From Arachidicoccus terrestris (lineage in GTDB: Bacteria; Bacteroidota; Bacteroidia; Chitinophagales; Chitinophagaceae): a stretch of 64,000 bases of DNA. This document shows positions 28,804-35,424 of this stretch, one piece after another; the stretch's first letter is position 1; each line of letters begins with the position of its first letter. The stretch lies in contig NZ_CP083387.1 of NCBI RefSeq assembly GCF_020042345.1, positions 620,001 to 684,000 on the forward strand, written 5' to 3'. Under the pieces are notes generated by a model that was not told where the DNA came from, ran no database searches, and saw only the letters and a list, made by a program, of their open reading frames with translations. A program made the position numbers and the translations under genes.

Positions 28804-28897
28804 GATATACTCCGCAGATACGGGTTCGAGTCCCGTTAGCTCCACAAGAATATCAAATGGGGCTATAGTTTAACTGGCTAGAATAGCGGACTGTATT
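28804..28897 (+). ncRNA. Circularly permuted tRNA-like RNA (3' half - linker - 5' half)
   Basis: Seen directly: 28811-28844 reads as the 3' half of a class I tRNA: anticodon-stem strand TCCGC, a 4-nt variable loop, T-stem ACGGG/CCCGT around TTCGAGT, acceptor strand TAGCTCC and discriminator A. After a 14-nt linker, 28859-28895 reads as a 5' half: acceptor GGGGCTA, TA, D-stem GTTT/GAAT with GG in the loop, anticodon-stem strand GCGGA and loop CTGTA. The two halves fit each other (acceptor 7 pairs with one G-T, anticodon stem 5 of 5). Upstream GATATA (28804-28809) also pairs with TGTATT (28892-28897), extending the anticodon stem past one C-C mismatch. CCA is not encoded. Anticodon cannot be assigned. 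Alternative: two tandem tRNA genes that each lost their outer half. Confidence 0.7.
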
Positions 28898-28898
28898 C

Positions 28899-28930
28899 CA
28901 CCCCGGCTCTGCTGGGGTGTTTTCGTTTTC
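28899..28930 (+). terminator. Strong intrinsic terminator after the tRNA-like RNA
   Basis: CACCCCGGC (28899-28907) pairs with GCTGGGGTG (28911-28919) over nine pairs including one G-T, with a TCT loop, followed by TTTTCGTTTTC. It begins two bases after the tRNA-like structure, so that structure would form the 3' end of a transcript. Confidence 0.85.
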
Positions 28931-28968
28931 ACGGTTGCAGAGCAAAAATAATGAGAGAGTTTGATATT

Positions 28969-29387
28969 TTATACGTTTTGACTTTTGCCATGTATGTTTT
29001 TAGGGTTTAGGGTTAATTTTTTAATCGAACTTCTCTTTCTCACCTCCATCTCAATAGAATAGCTGTCTTCATATTTTAATAGGCTGGCTAGTCCAATGGG
29101 AAATGTCATGGGTTTCTGCGATTTAGAATCAATCGTAAGGTCTTCTTCAGTTGCATCTGAAAACTCGATGACGCTCTTGTTCGTTGATTTGTTAATAATT
29201 CTAAAATCCTTAATCATTGCAGGCGTTCGTCCTGTATTGACGAATTTAATTACTATCGTACCATCAAATAAAAAATGATTTCAGCTGAAAGTTTTTCGCG
29301 ATTGAAATAAGCCTGTCTACAAATCATAAATAATGTAATAGCCCCAAACCCTAGGCCAGCTAAACTAATTATTAATCCGACTTTCAT
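28969..29387 (-). pseudogene. Frameshifted single-pass membrane protein
   Basis: Two frames join into one protein if a single T is added to a six-T run (about 29270): the first begins at 29387 with MKVGLIISLAGLGFGAITLF (membrane helix) and the second continues FDGTIVIKFVNTGRTPAMIK, then FRIINKSTNKSVIEFSDATE to the stop at 28969. The total length is one base short of 140 codons. The restored protein has a short cytoplasmic end, one helix and a beta-type outer domain. Homopolymer slippage, a real mutation or a sequence error are all possible. An in-frame restart at 29217 would give an 82-residue piece without the helix. No family recognised. Confidence 0.6.
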
Positions 29388-29492
29388 AACAGCTAATTTT
29401 TGATTATCATCACCCGAATGTAACCACTCCCAACAAAATAATAAAATTGCAAAATAGTTTAGCCGTAATGGATAATTATATTACCTCAGTGC

Positions 29493-29547
29493 TCTCATAA
29501 GCAGTTAGTTTTGGTTGCGGTCCTGGCATCTACCGGGGCCTATTTTA
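29493..29547 (+). ncRNA. Structured repeat, copy 2
   Basis: A 55-nt element matching 12556-12610 at 49 of 55 positions. The first 28 bases are identical. The following stem is GGTCCTGG/CCGGGGCC with two G-T pairs; relative to copy 1 the stem changes all keep pairing and the rest fall in the loop or tail. The T-tract (TATTTTA) is weaker than in copy 1. It lies between the frameshifted membrane gene and the gene ending at 29582, with no plus-strand gene behind it. Confidence 0.6.
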
Positions 29548-29581
29548 CGAAATAAGGTCATGTTGTTGACTGAAATCTTCA

Positions 29582-30205
29582 TTAAATAAATGGGAGACCA
29601 CATTCAAGTTTTTTCCTTGTGCGTTTTCTACAATAGTCAATAATGGATTTGTGTCCCTTTATAGTTGGTTCTCCGGAATTATCCATAAATCCTTTTTTAA
29701 TAGCTATTTCCTCTGATGTCCCCCATAACTCTTCAATTGGTATTCCATTTCTGGAAATCCAAAGTTGAATATCTGGAAATGCTTGAGTGAACCATTTAGG
29801 TTTATTATCGAATATCGCTCTATTATGTAAATCGAACATGATTTGTCGAAAACTTGGAGATCCAATTAGCCTTTCTTTTGCCTTCGGGAATAGGTCGAAT
29901 GATGCCCCCGCATATGAATTTGAATCGAAATGAACTTCAATTCTTTCTGGATTATCCAAAATCTCGATGTCTTCGAAATGATAGATGGCTTCACTTTCAT
30001 ACAATCTATTTAACTGGAATTTCAATTTTGATATATTGTAAGGAACAAATAATTCTTCAATAATGTTTTTAAATTCAGAACCCAAAGAATCACGACCTTC
30101 AAAGGGAAAACGATGCGTAGAATTCATTTTTAATTCTTTTGGGGTTATTAATTTAGACTTAACTAAGTAATCATCTTTGTCTAATTTATTAAAAATACTA
30201 AACAT
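29582..30205 (-). CDS. Hypothetical protein, unknown family
   Basis: A 207-residue soluble protein without signal peptide, AT-rich codon use like the rest of the island. It starts MFSIFNKLDKDDYLVKSKLI. The central part has ERIEVHFDSNSYAGASFDLF and PSFRQIMFDLHNRAIFDNKP, and it ends in a basic stretch (GHKSIIDYCRKRTRKKLECG). No catalytic motif or fold recognised. The island setting and isolation suggest a toxin, immunity or phage-related protein, but there is no direct sign. The frame is well supported by length against a high AT background. Confidence 0.65.
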   Translation of the reverse strand: MFSIFNKLDKDDYLVKSKLITPKELKMNSTHRFPFEGRDSLGSEFKNIIEELFVPYNISKLKFQLNRLYESEAIYHFEDIEILDNPERIEVHFDSNSYAGASFDLFPKAKERLIGSPSFRQIMFDLHNRAIFDNKPKWFTQAFPDIQLWISRNGIPIEELWGTSEEIAIKKGFMDNSGEPTIKGHKSIIDYCRKRTRKKLECGLPFI

Positions 30206-30562
30206 AGTTTCGGTTTAAATTTTTGATTAATAAACATCAATATTCGCAATTCCTCATGTTGTTTTACAACAAAATTTTGCCGGCAGGCAATAACAAGCTG
30301 ATTGTCAGAACCAATTAAATTTGAAATCTTCCTGTAATTTTACATTTTTGTCAGATTTTATAAATTAACACAGTGAAATTTGGCAGTATTAATAATATGT
30401 GTAAATTTATGGTGTAAATTATGTAACATTGAAACAGATTTCCATTACCTTTGCACCCGTAAAAAATATTAGAAGGTTTTTACATAAGCAAAATCATTAT
30501 TCCTCCTCAACAACTATTTATAACAGATTTTGCGCATCGGTCTTTATTTAATTCTTTAAAAT
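30206..30562. other. Intergenic region with a promoter-like site but no gene
   Basis: TACCTTTGCA at 30446-30455 is a textbook Bacteroidota -7 region on the plus strand, with TTG 14 bases upstream (tighter than the usual 17-23). The 100 bases after it contain no start codon with a usable frame, ending in the hairpin at 30567-30601. A short non-coding transcript is possible. Nothing else was seen. Confidence 0.4.
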
Positions 30563-30601
30563 AAAAAAGGAAGCCGCAGTCAGCGAAACTTGGGCTTCCT
30601 T
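30563..30601 (-). terminator. Terminator of the cysteine-rich protein gene
   Basis: On the minus strand AAGGAAGCC pairs with GGCTTCCTT (outer arms at 30593-30601 and 30567-30575) and is followed by a T-run. It lies 71 bases past the stop of the cysteine-rich gene. It may also stop plus-strand transcripts. Confidence 0.75.
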
Positions 30602-30671
30602 AAGATAGGATTGAAGTCAATTCATTCCTTCATCTACTTGCGGGGAACACCCGCATCCTCTGGTGGCTTAC

Positions 30672-30836
30672 CTAGCTGTGGCTGCAGCTAGGACAAGGAA
30701 TCTTGTAGCACTTGGTGGGGTGACATCTAGTTACCCCATTTCTGGTTACACACTTACGGAAAATGTATCCGCAGCCATTGCAAACAGAGCAAGTTGCTCC
30801 ATCATCCTTGTACACCGTATTTTGAGCTATACCCAT
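30672..30836 (-). CDS. Small cysteine-rich (zinc-ribbon-like) protein
   Basis: A 54-residue frame starting MGIAQNTVYKDDGATCSVCN. Eight cysteines and two histidines in the last 39 residues form CxxCxxC (16, 19, 22), a single C (29), C-H (38-39), C (43) and CxxC (48, 51). This spacing suggests a metal-binding knuckle or disulfide-rich fold. There is no signal peptide, so a cytoplasmic zinc protein is likelier than a secreted toxin. The start is the ATG at 30836; a second ATG 14 bases upstream runs into a stop at once. A proper terminator follows, and the upstream region holds small adjacent hairpins. No family recognised. Confidence 0.65.
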   Translation of the reverse strand: MGIAQNTVYKDDGATCSVCNGCGYIFRKCVTRNGVTRCHPTKCYKIPCPSCSHS

Positions 30837-31309
30837 AATACTGTATACATTTAATGGATTTTAAGTCCACGTAAAAAGTATACGTGCCTGGTTAACCCAG
30901 CTATTTCAACTCGGTCCTTCAAAGGACCGATACTATTTTCAATAAAACTCTTGGAATTTTAAAAAGGAGGGAGTACTTTTATACCGAAATTAACTCCTCA
31001 AAAAACTCCGCCCAATTCCCCAATTGGGCTTTTTCATTTTATTTAAGCAAAGATAATATATAATCAGCGATTTTATATCTAGATCATTAGCAAATAAGTT
31101 TTTATGTTGATAACTTATCTAGTAAAATGGCTCTAAATAACACCGCCTTTGCTTATAAGACAAAGATCGAGATAAACCGACCTTTTTTTAATGAAAGTAT
31201 TCAACACCTGTGCATAAAAAACTATGACTATTCGTTGTACAATGAATCAGACTACATTATATATTAATGAAAGTTTATTATAATTCTATTTTTGGCGATA
31301 TCACCGCAA
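30837..31309. other. Intergenic region with hairpins and a plus-strand terminator
   Basis: Next to the cysteine-rich gene three small hairpins lie side by side at 30855-30900 (TGGA/TCCA, CACGTA/TACGTG, CTGG/CCAG). Further on, CGGTCC/GGACCG forms another near 30915-30933. GCCCAATT (31010-31017) pairs with AATTGGGC (31022-31029) and is followed by five Ts, a clear plus-strand terminator although no plus-strand gene precedes it. The remaining AT-rich 270 bases hold nothing recognisable. Confidence 0.5.
31010..31034 (+). terminator. Plus-strand intrinsic terminator without an obvious gene
   Basis: A perfect 8-bp stem GCCCAATT-CCCC-AATTGGGC followed by TTTTT. Any transcript would have to start in 30850-31000, a stretch with several hairpins but no reading frame. 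Confidence 0.7.
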
Positions 31310-32355
31310 TTAAAACTCGTTTCCAACCTTCTTAATGATCTCCATCTCCCTGGCAGCTTCATTAATTGCATATATCCGGGTGGTTCTATCAAATGTATGA
31401 GAATTCAATTTTTGGGCTTTATCGATTCCTACTAGGTCAGATACCTCATCAGTGTTTAAATGCTTAAAGAATAAAAATCTGCACAGATATTAAGGTCTTT
31501 ATCTTTTTTCACCCAATTTTTCCATCTCCGGGTTATTTGTTCCGTTCTAATTTGATCTGGACTTGGTTTCAGTCTTCAGGATATTACATAATGATTTGGA
31601 TCGGCAAAATCTCTTAAATACTGTTCCCAAAAAGGCAAAGCGATGTTCTTAATTGGCTTGGCCACCCGCACCCATTGTTTTCTTTTTTTGATTAGAAATG
31701 TCGCTGTCTGCCGTTCCAGGTTGACATCTGATATTTTAAGGCGGCAAAATTCTGTTATTCTGGCGCCAGAGTGAAAAAACATATTAATAAAAAGCCAGTA
31801 CCTGTAGTTCTTGGAGATAATTTTCTCTTTGACCTTTTGCCGTTGTTCCGAAGTCAACAAGATTCTGGTAGCCTTAACGGTATTTTTCTTGGATAGTTCC
31901 CGGGGAATATTGGATTCGACAGCATCAAACTCTCCGAGTTTTTTTGTAAAACATCATTATGTGGGGGCGATAATAATTATAGGTGTTATTTGACCGGTTC
32001 CGTCTTTTGGAGAGATAATCAAAAAGTGCCCGAATATCTCGTTTCCGAATTTCGCCAATTGGAATCTGGGAAATCAATTTTCCATTTATCCGGATGACGT
32101 CAGCTGCCATTTTTATAAACCCTGACACAGAGGTAAGATCTTCTTTTGTATGCTTTTCAACATCGATCGATTTCAATGCCATATCCAACGCCTGGTTAAA
32201 TGGAGTCTGCTCCGTAGGTACATCCATATTAGAAGGGCATCTATTATCTGCTGGTCAGTTATCGGATTATACCCGGCCTCAAGCACCTTCATTTCATCAG
32301 ACATGAGATTAATTGTTGCCTGCTTTCTGTCCTCCCAGACATGAAGATCATTCAT
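31310..32355 (-). pseudogene. Decayed tyrosine recombinase/integrase
   Basis: Pieces of one site-specific recombinase lie in order in different frames. The N-terminal part is MNDLHVWEDRKQATINLMSD (from 32355). The SAM-like core-binding part is SVSGFIKMAADVIRI (ORF ending 31925). The catalytic part is FHSGARITEFCRLKISDV (31576-31860), whose Arg is the first active-site residue. After an in-frame TGA at 31576 come KHLNTDEVSDLVG and a final HTFDRTTRIYAI with the probable nucleophilic Tyr, ending at 31310. At least three frameshifts and one stop separate them. Intact length would be about 345 residues. It lies 253 bases past the 3' end of tRNA-Arg, the usual place for an integrase of an element inserted in that tRNA gene. 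Confidence 0.85.
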
Positions 32356-32608
32356 TCCTTTTTTTTAATCTGAACCTTTTGTTTGGTTTTATCATCGTAA
32401 AATAAATAGATAATTTTCCAAGTCACTTTCATGCTTGACTTAGACTTATACCAATTTTTGGGATAGACCGACATTTTGCCGACCCTACAATTGTGTGGAA
32501 GTTTTTTCATTTCATTTTGCTTTTAAAAAGTGACCCTTTTAGCAAAATGCGAGAAAAGTAGAAGATGAAAAAAGCCCTGAAAGTATTATCTATCAAGGCT
32601 TTTGAGAG

Positions 32609-32682
32609 TGACCGCGTCAGGATTCAAACCTGAAACCTTCTGATCCGTAGTCAGATGCTCTATTCAGTTGAGCTACGCAGCC
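32609..32682 (-). tRNA. tRNA-Arg (ACG)
   Basis: Read on the minus strand: acceptor GGCTGCG pairs with CGCGGTC (G-T pairs allowed); D-arm TAGCTC...GAGC; anticodon stem CTGA/TCAG around CTACGGA, giving anticodon ACG; T-arm TCAGG-TTTGAAT-CCTGA; discriminator A. CCA is not encoded. All arms are intact, 74 nt. It marks the right edge of the AT-rich island and was probably the integration site. Confidence 0.93.
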
Positions 32683-32794
32683 GTCCTATAAAGGAGTGCA
32701 AAAATAAGCAATAAAAAGAAATTACCAAATCATTTTTGAAAAAATCAGCAAAATTATATCAATATCTGACTGATTTGCAAGCACACAGCATCCT

Positions 32795-34390
32795 CTATTG
32801 ATTAATAGTCTCCAGCCCTTTTCTTACAATATTGTCATGGTGATTATTAATTTCAAAATAGCCCTGCGGGCCAAACATATCCTTTGCCAGAAATGCCCTG
32901 AATTTCTCCAGAACATTATCTTTGGCGACGCCCTGTATGGAATCAATATGAATAGAATCTGCCAATGCAAACGTCTCTAACTTACCCCAGATATCATCTT
33001 TAGGCATAGCGTAAGCAAATAACGCGTTAACCGTTTTCAAACTATCCAGACCTGTCCTGTTATGCATATAATATAAAAAAGTAAAACGCGTCAAAGTACC
33101 TTTCAAAAACAGGTCCAGAGCACTGGGCGGCAATTTCGTCGAATCATATGCGACCAGGACGTCAGGAGTAATACCTCCTCCCCCATAAACAGTATGACCC
33201 TTGGGTGTTTTATAAGCTTTGCCTGTCGGAGAAGAAGTATCGCCGAGTACCGTCTGACCACTATGGAATCTTTTTGTCAGTTCTCTCTGATATTCAGTGC
33301 TGCTCCTGTCATAGGATTTTTGAATATTTCTGCCAAGCGGTGTATAATACTTGGCCACGGTCAGCCGCAGTGCACCGCCATTGGTCAGATTAAACTGATC
33401 CTGTACCAGCCCCTTACCGAAAGTTCGCCGTCCGATAATCGTCGCTCTGTCCCAATCCTGTAATGCCCCTGCCAATACTTCACTGGCGGAAGCAGAAGTT
33501 TCATCTACAAGAATGGCCAGCTTCAGATCCTTATACAGACCATCTCTTTTACACCGGTATTCTTTACGGCCCACCTTGGCTCCGTCCGTATAGACAATCA
33601 ATTGTTTATCTGCCAGGAATTCATTGGCGATCTCGGTAGCTGCCGTCAGCACCCCGCCACTATTCCCCCTGAGATCAATCATTAACTGCTGCATACCTGC
33701 TTTTTTCAGCTTCTCCAGGGCCAGCATAAATTCCCGGTAAGTCGTTTCGCTGAACTGATTGACCTTGACATATCCCGTCTTTTTATCCAGCATATACGCA
33801 GCATCGATAGAGAAAATCGGAATCATCGCCTTATGGAGTGTGGTCGTCAATTCCTTCTGGTTTCTTTTGATCAACACCTTAAAAGTATTACCGACGACCT
33901 TCTGCAAAATATTGACAACACCTAAAGCAGAACGGTTCGGGCCTGACATCTTTATAGTGTCATTGAAACTGAGAAACTGGTCTCCTATTTTAACCCCTGC
34001 CTTATCAGCCGGGCTGCCCGTAACAACATTGGTGATGGCTACGGTATCCTGTATCACTTCAAATCCAATTCCAATCCCTACAAAAGAGCCACGAACCTTG
34101 TCATTGATCTCTTTTAGCTGCGCAGCGCTGATATAAACAGAATATGGATCCAGTTGACTTAGCAAGCCATTGATCGCTTTCATTTCCAGACTGTCCTTAT
34201 CGGTTCCCTGGACATACATTTTGTCAATAATCCGAACCACCTCGCCAATAGCTGTATTATGAGGATTTGCAATAAAAGTATCCGGACCTATCGTATCTTT
34301 TCTTAATTTGTATCCGATTACCATTCCCACGACCATCATCAGGGACAACAGGAAAGGCAGCCAAAGCTTAAGGTTCGTTTTTTTCATCAA
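32795..34390 (-). CDS. S41 family C-terminal processing peptidase
   Basis: A 531-residue periplasmic serine protease of the CtpA/Prc class. The N-terminal LWLPFLLSLMMVVGMVIGYK segment is a membrane anchor or signal. A PDZ domain (VRGSFVGIGIGFEVIQDTVA, GSPADKAGVKIGDQFLSFND) occupies about residues 90-180. The protease domain follows with MIDLRGNSGG, the catalytic Ser in DETSASASEVLAGALQD (near 310) and Lys in RRTFGKGLVQDQF. The last 130 residues are helical. It acts in trimming or quality control of envelope proteins. It stands alone, divergent from the kinase gene. Confidence 0.94.
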   Translation of the reverse strand: MMKKTNLKLWLPFLLSLMMVVGMVIGYKLRKDTIGPDTFIANPHNTAIGEVVRIIDKMYVQGTDKDSLEMKAINGLLSQLDPYSVYISAAQLKEINDKVRGSFVGIGIGFEVIQDTVAITNVVTGSPADKAGVKIGDQFLSFNDTIKMSGPNRSALGVVNILQKVVGNTFKVLIKRNQKELTTTLHKAMIPIFSIDAAYMLDKKTGYVKVNQFSETTYREFMLALEKLKKAGMQQLMIDLRGNSGGVLTAATEIANEFLADKQLIVYTDGAKVGRKEYRCKRDGLYKDLKLAILVDETSASASEVLAGALQDWDRATIIGRRTFGKGLVQDQFNLTNGGALRLTVAKYYTPLGRNIQKSYDRSSTEYQRELTKRFHSGQTVLGDTSSPTGKAYKTPKGHTVYGGGGITPDVLVAYDSTKLPPSALDLFLKGTLTRFTFLYYMHNRTGLDSLKTVNALFAYAMPKDDIWGKLETFALADSIHIDSIQGVAKDNVLEKFRAFLAKDMFGPQGYFEINNHHDNIVRKGLETINQ

Positions 34391-34544
34391 TTGACTATTT
34401 CAGTTTATTGCCGTGCGAAGTTCCTATTTTTTGCTGACAATAAATTCTAAAAATAGATAGTGAAAATTAACAATTAAAAAATCTTTAAAACCTCCAAATT
34501 ATCGCTAACTTAGAAGTACAAACGTATTTACAAAAACCTATTAT

Positions 34545-35387
34545 ATGTCTGTCAAACTTATTGCGGATAATGGCTCTACAAAATGCAGCTGGCTTGTCCT
34601 GGAAAATGGCCAATCCCGTAAGATCGAAACGGATGGCCTCAGCCCTTATTTTCTGAGTGGCGCAGAAATCAGCAATACATTATCCAAAAAACTAATTCCT
34701 AAGTTAAACAATACCAATATAGACGAAGTACATTTCTATGGCACGGGGTTGGCCGATAGCACCTTTCGTAAAATGATGTCCAAAATTCTGAAGGACTTAT
34801 TTCCGGCAGCGGCATGCAGCGTGAATACCGATTTAATGGGAGCTGCCCATGCGACCTGTGGCGACAATAAAGGCATTGTATCTATTTTGGGAACAGGCAG
34901 TGGCTGCGCCTATTACAGCGGCAAAACCATCAAAAAGGTGCAGAACGGCCTGGGGTTTATTCTGGGTGATGAAGGTAGCGGTGCCTATCTGGGCAGAAAA
35001 GTCATCCAATATTATCTGTATAACACATTTGACGATGATCTTATGCACCGCTATAAACTCAAATATGAGACCGACAGGGATGCGATTATCCAGGCGGTTT
35101 ACAGGGGAGAGCGCCCCAACAGGTACTTAGCAGGTTTTTCAAGGTTCCTGTCAGAGAACAGAGGTCATTATATGATCGAGAATATTCTGGAAGACTGTCT
35201 GAATGACTTCATCAATCAGCATATCTATAAATTTACGGAAGCCTGGACTTCTCCCCTGCATTTTGTGGGTAGCGTTGCCTATGCCTATCGGGATGTATTA
35301 AAGGAGCTTTGTAACAACTATGAACTGGAACTGGGTTCCATTATGAAGCATCCGATTGATGGCCTTGCCAAATATCACGGACAGTAG
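34545..35387 (+). CDS. BadF/BadG-type ATPase, N-acetylglucosamine-kinase-like
   Basis: A 280-residue ASKHA-fold kinase. ATP-binding motifs are clear: LIADNGSTKCSWLVLENG (phosphate 1), GIVSILGTGSGCAYY (phosphate 2), and GFILGDEGSGAYLGRKVI, typical of GlcNAc kinases of the NAGK/BadF family. Bacteroidota homologues are annotated N-acetylglucosamine kinase. It could phosphorylate the GlcNAc released by the epimerase of the sialic-acid locus 25 kb downstream (inference). TAACTTAG about 35 bases before the ATG resembles a -7 element. Confidence 0.85.
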   Translation: MSVKLIADNGSTKCSWLVLENGQSRKIETDGLSPYFLSGAEISNTLSKKLIPKLNNTNIDEVHFYGTGLADSTFRKMMSKILKDLFPAAACSVNTDLMGAAHATCGDNKGIVSILGTGSGCAYYSGKTIKKVQNGLGFILGDEGSGAYLGRKVIQYYLYNTFDDDLMHRYKLKYETDRDAIIQAVYRGERPNRYLAGFSRFLSENRGHYMIENILEDCLNDFINQHIYKFTEAWTSPLHFVGSVAYAYRDVLKELCNNYELELGSIMKHPIDGLAKYHGQ

Positions 35388-35424
35388 CCCCTCTGAAGAA
35401 AAACTAAATACCAGTAGCCGAATA

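Noticed and set aside
28811-28895. Permuted or truncated tmRNA (ssrA) instead of tRNA
   Set aside because: The GGGGCT start and AGCTCCA end recall tmRNA, but the 5' half has a normal tRNA D-arm with GG in the loop and a 5-bp anticodon stem, and no tag-peptide frame lies nearby.
31310-32682. Duplicated tRNA-Arg 3' end as the left attachment site
   Set aside because: I looked for a second copy of the T-arm/acceptor segment between 24.5 and 31.3 kb and found none by eye, so no att pair is claimed.
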